NCBI GenBank assembly: GCA_964390645.1
Contig: CAYMLL010000174.1
Location: 1-15,783, forward strand
Direction of reading: 5' to 3'
Source of the DNA: CAYMLL01 sp964390645
GTDB lineage: Bacteria; Planctomycetota; UBA8108
Length of the DNA: 15,783 nt
The notes under the pieces are model-generated. The model was not told the origin of the DNA, did no database searches, and saw only the letters and a program-made list of their open reading frames with translations. This document shows positions 1-7,235 of the stretch, piece by piece (position 1 is the first letter of the stretch; every line of letters starts with the position of its first letter). Made by a program: the position numbers and the translations under genes.

Positions 1-373
1 GGGCGTTGCCCCCGGGGGCCTGCCGGCACGCGGCGCACGAGTCGGCCGCGATCCCCGTGGCCCCGGGACTCTCGACGACGGGGTTCCACGGCGCAGACGA
101 TCGAGGACGACTCCGAAGCCGGCTCCCGTCGCGGTCGAGCTGTCCGACGCGGTCAGCGCCTTGAACCACCTGTTTCGACAGGGCCCCCCGCTGTCGGCGT
201 CGTTTCCGCTCTGCGGTCCTGGCCGGCTGTTCGGACTGCCCTGTGAGGAGTCCGCCTGCGCCGGGTCACGGGCGGCACCCGGACACCTCCGGAAGCGGGG
301 GCGCCGCGGCCGGTGCGCGGGCATGTCCACGAAGACGAGGCGGCCCCGGCTGGAGCGACTCGAGGCTCCGTGA
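1..373 (+). pseudogene. C-terminal dockerin-like domain, frame-disrupted and cut by the left edge
   Basis: Reading from base 2, the frame contains VELSDAVSALNHLF (134-175), then a GPP turn, FPLCG, and two more cysteines in PCEESACAG. This matches, segment by segment, the tail of the CotH protein at 2531 (ITDALVVLNYLFRGGP, then CG, C and C), so it is the second half of the same dockerin-like domain. The preceding calcium-loop residues (EDDSEAGS, 103-126) are in a different frame, so at least one indel lies near 121-135. After the third cysteine, where such proteins normally end, the frame runs on through arginine-rich sequence to a TGA at 371-373, which suggests a second slip or a lost stop. 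The domain would sit at the end of an exported protein. Whether this is real decay or assembly error cannot be told from the sequence. The rest of the gene is outside the window. Confidence 0.6.
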
Positions 374-432
374 GACCGGGCTCGAGGTCGGGCGTGAGAC
401 CGGGCGCTAACCGGCGACCGGGGCTCGAGGTC
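370..432. repeat. short direct repeats between convergent gene ends
   Basis: GTGAGACCGGGC occurs at 370-381 and 394-405, and GGGCTCGAGGTC occurs at 378-389 and 421-432, so a unit of about 24 bases is partly duplicated. GAGACC (396-401) can also pair with GGTCTC (429-434). The site lies between the end of the plus-strand dockerin remnant and the end of the minus-strand gene at 447. It could therefore form structure at a shared transcript end. No T-run is present. Confidence 0.45.
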
Positions 433-446
433 TCGACGGGTGCCGG

Positions 447-1505
447 CTACTCGCCGCGCCACGATCGCTTCGCGATGCGTCCCTCCGAGCCGACGACCCA
501 GCAGGCCCCGGCCGTGCAGGAGATCGCGTGGTAGCCGGTCTCGCCGACTCTCGTCCAGGAGCGACCGCCGTCGCGCGACACGTCGATGCCCGACGGTCCG
601 ACCGCGAGGAACTCGTCGGCCGTGCCGACGATGTGAGCCACCGCCGAGCGGAATCCCGAGGGCGGGTTCGCGTCGACGGTCCGCCAGGTGTCGCCGCCGT
701 CGTCCGTCCACGCGGCCGTGCTGTCGGGGTCGTCCTCCCGCCGGTAGTCGCCGCCGACCGCGACGCCCGTGCGATCGTCGGCGAAGGCCGTCGAGAAGAT
801 CCCCGCCGACGGTCCGTGTCTCAGCCCGGTCGTCACGACGGCCCACGTCGCTCCTCGATCGTGCGAGGTCAGGACCCTGGCGGCGGCGCCACCGGTGGCG
901 ACCCGGACGGTCGTCGCGCCCGAGACTCGCAGACAGGTGCCGCGTCCGGCGAAGCCGGCTTCTCCCGGCAGCGGCGGTGGCAGCACCTGCCGCGGGATCT
1001 CTCGCCAGCTGCGGCCGCCGTCGTCGGTCACCACGATGAGGAACTTGCCTCCCACGGGGTCGCTGAAGGCGATGCCGTGAGTCGCGTCCCAGAAGTCGAC
1101 GGCGTCGAAGAAGGCTCCGTCCGCGTCGCTGCGGTACTGGGTCGTCCACGACTCGCCGGCGTCGGCGGTGTAGCGGATCACCGCCGGGAGGCCGGCGCTG
1201 AGGACCCACGCGCGTCTGGCGTCGAGCGCGTGCACGTCGCGGTAGTCGAGGTCCCCGAGACCCTCGGCGATGACCCGCGTCCAGGTCGCGCCGCCGTCGA
1301 CGGTACGCAGGACCGTGCCGCCGCTGCCGCTGGCCCAGGCGACCGTCGGGTCGACCGCACAGACGCCTCGCAGGCTGGCGCCGGTGCCGCTGTCCTGCGG
1401 CACCCAGTGGAGCTGTCGCGGCGAGCACGCGGCGACGGCGACGACGAGGCTCGCGAGGGCGAGCGCACGGGCGCATCGACAGGAGACGGGGCGTTGGAGA
1501 GTCAT
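447..1505 (-). CDS. Asp-box (Ycf48-like/BNR) beta-propeller lipoprotein
   Basis: The product is a 352-residue secreted protein. I chose the ATG at 1505 because it opens directly onto a lipoprotein signal: basic RPVSCRCAR, hydrophobic ALALASLVVAVAA, then the lipobox cysteine of VAAC. An in-frame GTG at 1601 would add 32 residues ahead of the signal and is unlikely. The mature part carries six Asp-box repeats of the form T/S-x-D-x-G-x-S/T-W: TVDGGATW, TADAGESW, TDDGGRSW, SHDRGATW, TDDGGDTW and SRDGGRSW. These fold into a beta-propeller of the Ycf48 or sialidase-like type. Related proteins are often labelled oxidoreductase or photosystem assembly factor with little basis; an enzymatic role is not visible here. 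No good Shine-Dalgarno precedes the ATG. It stands alone and converges on the dockerin remnant. Confidence 0.85.
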   Translation of the reverse strand: MTLQRPVSCRCARALALASLVVAVAACSPRQLHWVPQDSGTGASLRGVCAVDPTVAWASGSGGTVLRTVDGGATWTRVIAEGLGDLDYRDVHALDARRAWVLSAGLPAVIRYTADAGESWTTQYRSDADGAFFDAVDFWDATHGIAFSDPVGGKFLIVVTDDGGRSWREIPRQVLPPPLPGEAGFAGRGTCLRVSGATTVRVATGGAAARVLTSHDRGATWAVVTTGLRHGPSAGIFSTAFADDRTGVAVGGDYRREDDPDSTAAWTDDGGDTWRTVDANPPSGFRSAVAHIVGTADEFLAVGPSGIDVSRDGGRSWTRVGETGYHAISCTAGACWVVGSEGRIAKRSWRGE

Positions 1506-1852
1506 GCCGAGATCTTGCGGCGACCGGTCGATCGCGGCAAGGGTGGGCTCGACGGTCGGTGCCGGTCCCGGGCGTCGTGTCGACTCGCGATCGACACGCA
1601 CCGCTGCTCGGAGCCTCTCGTGTCGCCGTCCAGCGCCCGGCAGGAGCTCTTCGAGCGCGTCGGGCGGATCGACGGCTCGGCTCCCGCTGCAGCGCCGGGC
1701 TCCCGTGTCCGGGGCGCGCCTCGATCCTCGAGGCGCGCGTGAGCTGCGGAGTTCGCCGATATCTGCTCCAGGAGATCCGCGGCGACCGACTTCACCGCCG
1801 GCAGGTCGATCTCGCGTGGCAGCTTCACGGTGGGCCGGACGGCGAGCCGAGT
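1506..1852. other. 347-base spacer between two minus-strand genes
   Basis: This spacer separates the lipoprotein gene from the small gene at 1853. Its clearest element is the hairpin at 1714-1738. On the minus strand a GTG at 1828 opens a frame beginning KLPREIDLPAVKSVAADLL, which looks protein-like for about 30 residues. It then turns into arginine/proline-rich sequence typical of non-coding frames in GC-rich DNA. It could be the start of a broken small gene, but I see no Shine-Dalgarno and no supported continuation, so I do not call it. Confidence 0.4.
1714..1738. terminator. perfect 10-bp GC-rich hairpin, possible terminator
   Basis: GCGCGCCTCG (1714-1723) pairs perfectly with CGAGGCGCGC (1729-1738) around the 5-base loop ATCCT. 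It lies 115 bases past the stop of the minus-strand gene at 1853 and about 210 bases upstream of the next minus-strand gene. Position and strength fit a transcript-end structure. There is no T-run on either side, so intrinsic termination is uncertain, and a regulatory or chance structure is possible. Confidence 0.35.
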
Positions 1853-2200
1853 TCAGTCGATCGCGTCGGTCGTCCAGTGAACGAGAAAGACACCTCCGTC
1901 GATCGGGTCGACCGGCTCTCCGTTGATCGACAGGGGCTCCGAGAATTCGGTGGGGGCGTCCTGCGAGAGCACCACCTCGTGCTCGATCTCGAACTCGATC
2001 CCGTCAGCGTCCGGGTCGGACAGCCTCCACCGGCTCGCGACCTCGTCGTCCGGGGCGTGAGTCCAGCGCTCTTTCCGCTGGTGCCGCGAATCTTGCCGGA
2101 CGATCAGAACGTACGCGAGGTGGCGCGTCGGTCCGATCTGGAACGAGGTGAACCGGCCCCCGGGCTGGCCGGGCTCGCGGCAGCCCGATCCGGCGCGCAC
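1853..2200 (-). CDS. hypothetical protein, probably missing its in-frame N-terminus
   Basis: This frame encodes up to 115 residues that look like real protein. Examples are GGRFTSFQIGPTRHLAYVLI and, near the end, EIEHEVVLSQDAPTEFSEPL followed by an acidic, aromatic C-terminus (GGVFLVHWTTDAID). Only a GTG at 2200 is available as start. The frame is closed upstream by a TGA at 2240-2242 after a Ser/Gly-rich linker. In another minus-strand frame just upstream, a GTG at 2276 opens RFRIARPLLVLIVV, a convincing short signal-like segment. A one-base slip around 2238-2246 would join that segment to the linker and body, giving an exported protein of about 140 residues. I do not recognise the family. 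The gene follows the CotH gene on the same strand after a gap of more than 250 bases. Confidence 0.5.
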   Translation of the reverse strand: MRAGSGCREPGQPGGRFTSFQIGPTRHLAYVLIVRQDSRHQRKERWTHAPDDEVASRWRLSDPDADGIEFEIEHEVVLSQDAPTEFSEPLSINGEPVDPIDGGVFLVHWTTDAID

Positions 2201-2530
2201 CGAGAACGGGTCATCTCCGCCCCCGGAGCCGGACGACGATCAGGACCAGGAGCGGTCGTGCGATCCGGAATCGCACGCGGACGGGAGCAGCGGCACGAGG
2301 GCGCCGGCACGGAGAAGTGATCTGGAGGCCAGGGCGACCTCGTCGACGCGCCGACGCGCTGTGGAGGCGGTCGTGTTGTCGGGTGGGCCCGGGCGAGATT
2401 TCAACCCACCTCGTCTCGTGGCGATGATGGCTCGGGACGTGCGAGGACGACGGCCGGCAGATGCCCCGGTGTCGTCGCCGGCGGCTGCAACGGTGCCGCT
2501 CGGGCGTCGAACCGGCTCGCTCGAGGGCGG
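2201..2530. other. 330-base stretch between CotH gene and small hypothetical gene
   Basis: The part at 2238-2276 may hold the out-of-frame signal segment of the 1853 gene (minus strand). Farther on, GGTGGG (2382-2387) can pair with CCCACC (2405-2410) around a 17-base loop that itself contains a GC-rich palindrome. This is a weak candidate for the end of the CotH transcript. I see no other gene or motif here. Confidence 0.3.
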
Positions 2531-4975
2531 CTAGCCCGCCGCGGCGCAGGCCGGGAAGCTGTCGCAGCCGAGCTCGTCCGCCGTGGCGTCCGCACCGCAG
2601 GTCGCGAAGGGCGCAACCGGCGCCGGGCCGCCGCGGAACAGGTAGTTGAGGACGACCAGCGCGTCGGTGATGTCGATCATGCCGCTGTCGTCCGCGTCGG
2701 CCGCCCGCGCGCACGGCATCGGGTCACCGCCGAGGAAGAGGAAGCCGAGGGTGACCACCGGGTCCGTGAGGTCGAGGCTGCCGCTGGCGTCCGAGTCGCC
2801 GCGTGAGAACATCGTGACGGCCGGCTCGCCGCCGTTGCCGCTGCCGGGGGTCGGCGTCGGTGTCGGCTGGAACTCGCCGCTGCCGTCCGGCGAGCGCGCC
2901 CAGGCGGCGTCGGTCGCCAGTCCCGCGAAGCTCGTGGCGTCGAGGCGGGCGTTGCCGCGGGCGTCCGTGTCGACGAGCCAGACTCGCTCTCCGGCGCTCG
3001 CCAGCTTGAAGTTCGCGTGCAGGCCGCTCGCCGCGATGTCCTCCGTCTGGTCCTGTCCGTCCTCGTCGAGCCAGACGATGAGGTACTCTCCGGGCGCCAG
3101 CGTCACGCCCGGCGGGAAGCGCCACTTCAAGGGGTTGTTCTCCTTGTCGCTGAGGTACATCCCGGCGAGGTCGACGACGGCGCTGGAGACGTTGAGAAGC
3201 TCGACCCAGTCGTCGAACTCGCCCTGCGGATCCGCGATGGTCGCGTCGTTCGATGCCATGAGCTCGTTGAGCACGACCGGAGTCGATCCGGCGTCGACGA
3301 TGCCGACCCGGTAGACGAGAGCGTCGGTCGTCGTTCGTGGCGGCGCGAAGGCGGTGGCCGCCGCGGTCCTCGCCTCGACGTAGAGCTGCACGCGCGATCC
3401 GGGAACGTACGGCGGGATCGCGCCGCCGTGGACGCCGTCGCCGGCATCGCCGTCGTCGTCGGCGCCGTCGTCGTGCAGCTGCACGCGATCGAAGGGATCC
3501 GTCGTGCGGCCGCGGTGATGCAGGATGACCTCGACGATGGGCTCCGTCGAGCTGACGCGCGCCGTCACCCCGACCTCGACGCCGGGGGGCGCGTCGGCGA
3601 ATCCTCCATCCTCCTCGACCGCGAGCGCCGGCTCGACCGCGTCCACGGTCGGCGGCACCGGGTCGAGCTCGGGTTGACGGAGCAGGAACTCGCGTCGGCT
3701 GTCGACGAACTCCCGCAAGCCGATGAGCCGGCCTCCCCTGCCGCCGGCGTTGACGCTGCGCTCGAAGTTGTCCCGGAAGAGCTGCGAGGAGTGCAGCTTC
3801 CTGGGGTCGGCATCGACGGCGTCCGTGATGAGATCGCGCAGCTCGGTGGCGAAGGGACCGAGCACGTCCCAGCGGAACCACTCGTCGAGGATGGTGCGGA
3901 CGTGAGCGACGTAGCGCGCCCGCAATCGCGGCACCGCCAGCAGTCGCCGGACCAGCGGTCGCTGGTCGTCACCGCTCGACTGGAGGATCCTCCACGGGGT
4001 CGCCTGGAAGCACTCGTTGGCGTCGTGCTGGATCACGTGGAGGCGGCCCGGCGGGCTCTCCTGCCCGGGCAGCGGCGGCTCCTGGTAGATGGTGTAGTCG
4101 GCCCCCTTGAAGAGGTAGCCGTCGTGATCGCCGAAGACGTTCTCCAGGGCGATCATCCAGAGCGCGCCGTCGACGTCGAGGATCGTCGCCACACGCTGCT
4201 CGAACACATCGTCCGTCGCGTGGTTGAAGACGTCGCAGAAGCGGACGAGGTCGCCCCAGGGGTCCGGCTGCTCGTCGGAGTTCAGCTCGTAGTAGCGCTG
4301 GTACTCGGGAGGACGCTCGCCGAGCCACATCAGCGCACGGTAGCCGCACGCGAAGTTGCCGCCGGGGAGATTGCATCGCGGCGGGCGCGGGCCCCGAGGA
4401 CCGGTGCCGCCCCCGGAGGGGGCCTTGAAGCGATTGCCGCTCGTACGGTCGAACCACTGGCGCAGGAAGTCCTTGTTGAACTGTTGCACGTTGATGTAGA
4501 CGCCCCAGTTCTCGCCGTTGATCGTCAGCACGACGTGGTTCGCGGTGGGGCTCGGGCCGTACTCGGAGCAGATCCGCGAGTAGAGCACCTCGCGCAGGAA
4601 GGTCGGGTCGCCTGCGGCGTTGTTGAGCTTCAGCGTCCGGAAGCCGTCAAGTCGCTGATCCGGGTCCGTGTGGTTGATGGAGATCTTGAAGGAGCGCTTC
4701 TCGCCGGCGTTGCGCTGCGACGTGTTGCCGCGAAAGCGGACGCCGACTCCGGGGTAGGTGACGCCGTCCACGGTCAGGTCACCGGCGAGGTAGCCGTCCT
4801 CCGTGGATGTCGAGATCTGGTCGATGCGGGCGAAGAAGTTCGGAACCTCGAACTCCAGCTCCAGGGTGCGCAGCACGCTGGGGTCGTAGAGGTCGGCGTC
4901 CTGCGCCCGGGCGATGACCGGAATCAGGAGCCCGGCGCTGCAGATGAGAACCACGTGACGAGAGGGCGGCTTCAC
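2531..4975 (-). CDS. secreted CotH kinase-like protein with lamin-tail and dockerin-like domains
   Basis: The product has 814 residues from a GTG at 4975, chosen because GGAG lies 8 bases upstream and the frame opens onto a signal peptide (KPPSRH, then VVLICSAGLLIPVIARA). Residues about 30-500 resemble the CotH family, whose spore-coat member is a protein kinase. They include GVGVRFRGNTSQRN near residue 77, the GDHDGYLF block and, near 314-321, QHDANECF. The last replaces the usual W-D-x-D-x-x-F, so the second acidic ligand is Asn and kinase activity is uncertain. A lamin-tail domain follows (about 562-700; VLNELMASN, WVELLN, LAPGEYLIVW). Then come a Pro/Thr/Gly linker and a dockerin-like tail (about 720-814). 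This has two calcium-loop motifs, DSDASGSLDLTD and DADDSGMIDITD, and a three-cysteine end. Such proteins act outside the cytoplasm, probably attached or complexed through the tail. The partner and substrate are unknown. Confidence 0.88.
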   Translation of the reverse strand: MKPPSRHVVLICSAGLLIPVIARAQDADLYDPSVLRTLELEFEVPNFFARIDQISTSTEDGYLAGDLTVDGVTYPGVGVRFRGNTSQRNAGEKRSFKISINHTDPDQRLDGFRTLKLNNAAGDPTFLREVLYSRICSEYGPSPTANHVVLTINGENWGVYINVQQFNKDFLRQWFDRTSGNRFKAPSGGGTGPRGPRPPRCNLPGGNFACGYRALMWLGERPPEYQRYYELNSDEQPDPWGDLVRFCDVFNHATDDVFEQRVATILDVDGALWMIALENVFGDHDGYLFKGADYTIYQEPPLPGQESPPGRLHVIQHDANECFQATPWRILQSSGDDQRPLVRRLLAVPRLRARYVAHVRTILDEWFRWDVLGPFATELRDLITDAVDADPRKLHSSQLFRDNFERSVNAGGRGGRLIGLREFVDSRREFLLRQPELDPVPPTVDAVEPALAVEEDGGFADAPPGVEVGVTARVSSTEPIVEVILHHRGRTTDPFDRVQLHDDGADDDGDAGDGVHGGAIPPYVPGSRVQLYVEARTAAATAFAPPRTTTDALVYRVGIVDAGSTPVVLNELMASNDATIADPQGEFDDWVELLNVSSAVVDLAGMYLSDKENNPLKWRFPPGVTLAPGEYLIVWLDEDGQDQTEDIAASGLHANFKLASAGERVWLVDTDARGNARLDATSFAGLATDAAWARSPDGSGEFQPTPTPTPGSGNGGEPAVTMFSRGDSDASGSLDLTDPVVTLGFLFLGGDPMPCARAADADDSGMIDITDALVVLNYLFRGGPAPVAPFATCGADATADELGCDSFPACAAAG

Positions 4976-5438
4976 GGCGTGTACTCCGACTGTCTTCCCG
5001 GGTGGAACGCGGGATCGAGACCGATACCGACATCGTCTGGAACCCCAGAGGAGACGGTGAGGGGCGCTCCGTCTTCCCGGACGGCCGACTGGATCGAGGT
5101 CGTCCCACATTGTCCCGAGGGTACCAGCCGGTGGCGTCGGCGCAACCACGGGCGCCGCGGATGCGGGCCCGCGATTCGGGTACGGGTCGCCCGCGCTTCG
5201 TGTGAGGAGGGGGCGAAGATCGGGCGTCCGCGCCGCTCTCGATCTTGACCCGGGCACGACCGGGGTCGATGCTGAGGACCCGCCGCCCGCTTGCAACCTC
5301 GCCAGGACGCTCATGGAGGGCGCCGGGAAGCCTCCCGGGACGTCGGCGAATGAACGGGGCCGGTGGGCGGTGTCGCGCCGCCGTACGGTCCGTCGACCGT
5401 GGCGGCAACCGGAGCGTCAGCCAGCGGAGTCGAGACCC
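4976..5438. other. 463-base divergent spacer between CotH and sulfatase genes
   Basis: Both flanking genes are transcribed away from this stretch, so it should hold two promoters. The CotH ribosome-binding site (GGAG, read on the minus strand) is at 4984-4987. GGAG for the sulfatase is at 5426-5429, 9 bases before its GTG. TTGACC at 5245-5250, with GATGCT 17 bases later, is a weak sigma70-like pair on the plus strand. CCGGGA/TCCCGG (5323-5328 and 5333-5338) can form a small hairpin. Long open frames cross the spacer on both strands, but they are arginine-rich and look non-coding. Confidence 0.4.
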
Positions 5439-6974
5439 GTGACGAGATCACCAACGAGCTTCTTCTGTGCGTTGCTGTTGTACGGGACGGTGACGGTCCA
5501 CGCCGCCGAGCGTCCGAACATCCTCCTCATCCTCACCGACGACATGGGCTTCTCGGATCTGGGCTGCTTCGGGGGAGAGATCGACACGCCCCATCTCGAC
5601 GCCCTCGCCGCGCGGGGGCTGCGCTTCACCGAGTTCTACAACACGGCTCGTTGCTGGCCGACGCGCGCCACGCTGATGAGCGGACGCTACAGCAACGGTC
5701 TCGGCGCGCAGCAGGTGACGATTCCGCAGGTTCTCGAGAAGGTCGGATACCAGACCGGCATGGTGGGCAAGTGGCATCTCGGTCGCGACCCCGCGAAGGA
5801 CGGGCCCCTCCAGCGGGGCTTCCCCCACTTCTACGGCACGATGACCGGCGCCCGGTCGTTCGGGGACCCCTAAACGCAGACCCGAAATACCGGGTTCATC
5901 GAGACGGATGACGAGGACTACTACTACACCGACAGGATCGGCGTGGAGGCGGTTCGCCAGATCGAGGCCTTCGCGCGCTCCGACCGACCGTTCTTCCAGT
6001 ACGTCGCCTTCACGGCGGCGCACTGGCCGCTGCACGCGCCCGAGAAGACGATCCGGAAGTACCTGAAGATGTACGAGGGCGGCTGGGAGAAGCTCCGCAA
6101 GGAGCGCTATGCGCGCATGCTGAAGATGGGCATCATCGACGAGCGACGCTGGCCGCTGCCGCCGCTCGAGGGCGGCGTCAAGGCGTGGGACACGGTGGAC
6201 CACAAGCCGTGGCGCATCCGCAACATGGCGATCTACGCAGCGATGGTCGACCACATGGACCGGGCCGTCGGCGCGATCGTCGGTGCCCTGAAGCGCACCG
6301 CGAAGCTCGACAACACGCTGATCGTCTACTGTCACGACAACGGCGCCTGCCCGGAGCACCTCAGCGGCAACGGCTGGAACACCGCCAACAACATCCTGGC
6401 GGCGGCCAGGAAGGCCGGCAAGAAGGTGGCGGTCGGGGATCACTTCGATGTGCCGATGGGAGGGCCGCTGACCTACGGCAGCGTCGGCCACAACTGGGCC
6501 AACGCCCAGAACACGCCGATGCGCCGCTACAAGATGAACGTGCACAACGGCGGGGCCTGCACACCGGCGATCGTCCACTGGCCGGCCGGTCTCGAGACCG
6601 CGGCCGGGTCGATCTCGTCACAGCGCGGCCACGTGGTCGACCTGATGGCGACCTGCATCGAGCTCGCGGGGGCCGAGTACCCCCGGGAGCACGACGGCAG
6701 GTCCATCGCGCCGCACGAGGGCCTCTCGCTGGCGCCGATCCTGCGCGGCGAGACCGTCGACCGTGATCACCCCTACATCTTCAACCACGCCGGCACGCAC
6801 GCTGTCGTCAAGGGTGACTACAAGATCGTTCGCGAGGGCGGCGGCAAGCGCCCGTGGGCGCTCTATCACCTTGCCGAGGACCGCACCGAGACCAGGAACA
6901 TCGCCTCCGACGAGCCCGATCGCGTCGCCCGTCTGGCCGCGATCTGGGAGGCGCGGTGGGGGCGGAAGAAGTAG
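5439..6974 (+). pseudogene. type I sulfatase (arylsulfatase A-like) interrupted by one in-frame TAA
   Basis: Start GTG 5439 has GGAG 9 bases upstream and opens a signal peptide (RSPTSFFCALLLYGTVTVHA) followed by the sulfatase opening RPNILLILTDD. The enzyme would hydrolyse sulfate esters, probably on polysaccharides, outside the cytoplasm. Visible family features are the metal-binding DD pair and C72-W-P-T-R, the cysteine motif oxidised to formylglycine. Also present are GKWHLG, the second metal pair D300-N301 (HDNG) and NTPMRRYKMNVHNGG with the late active-site Lys. Codon 145 (5871-5873) is TAA. Sequence before it (GARSFGDP) and after it (TQTRNTGFIETDD, then YYYTDRIGVEAVRQI) reads as one sulfatase in the same frame, so this is a substitution-type stop, not a frameshift. 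Full length would be 511 codons, normal for the family. The 144-residue piece alone lacks half the active site, and the downstream piece lacks the Cys motif. A nonsense mutation or base error is likelier than recoding. Confidence 0.85.
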
Positions 6975-7235
6975 CGGGGTTCGACGGGCGTACACGGCGA
7001 TGGTCGGGACGCCGGGCGCCTTGCTCTCTGCGTCCTGCGTGAACCGGGTCGAGACGAGTGACGGGGACCACGACGGGACGATCACCCGTGGCGACGCGGT
7101 CGGGATGTCGCGGCCTCACGGCCCTGTCTAACGGCTGTTTTCGGGTCTCGGATTCGAGTAGACTCCAGCCCATCGGCCGGTTCGGGAGTGTCGGGTGCCG
7201 CGTCGACGGGAGGGGATATCCAGGGTGCTGGTGGT

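Noticed and set aside
528..1742. Plus-strand open frame of 404 codons opposite the Asp-box lipoprotein
   Set aside because: Composition is typical of an antisense frame, and the minus strand carries six Asp-box repeats and a lipobox.
1502..1828. Minus-strand frame starting KLPREIDLPAVKSVAADLL
   Set aside because: Only the first 30 or so residues look protein-like; the rest is arginine- and proline-rich, the frame overlaps the hairpin at 1714 and there is no Shine-Dalgarno. A broken small gene remains possible.
3017..5248. Plus-strand open frame of 743 codons opposite the CotH gene
   Set aside because: It mirrors a GC-rich gene, is rich in Arg, Val, Glu and Ala with no recognisable domain, and the minus strand has a clear signal peptide and three known domains.
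5871..5873. Sulfatase stop as a selenocysteine or pyrrolysine codon
   Set aside because: The codon is TAA, which is used by neither system, and no recoding element can be recognised.
5850..5945. Frameshift in the sulfatase
   Set aside because: The upstream and downstream parts are in the same frame, and translation through the TAA aligns with sulfatase sequence, so no indel is needed.
7188..7235. GTG at 7188 as the kinase start
   Set aside because: It adds 16 Gly/Ala/Ser-rich residues before a normal kinase N-terminus at ATG 7236. It cannot be excluded, but it has no better ribosome-binding site.
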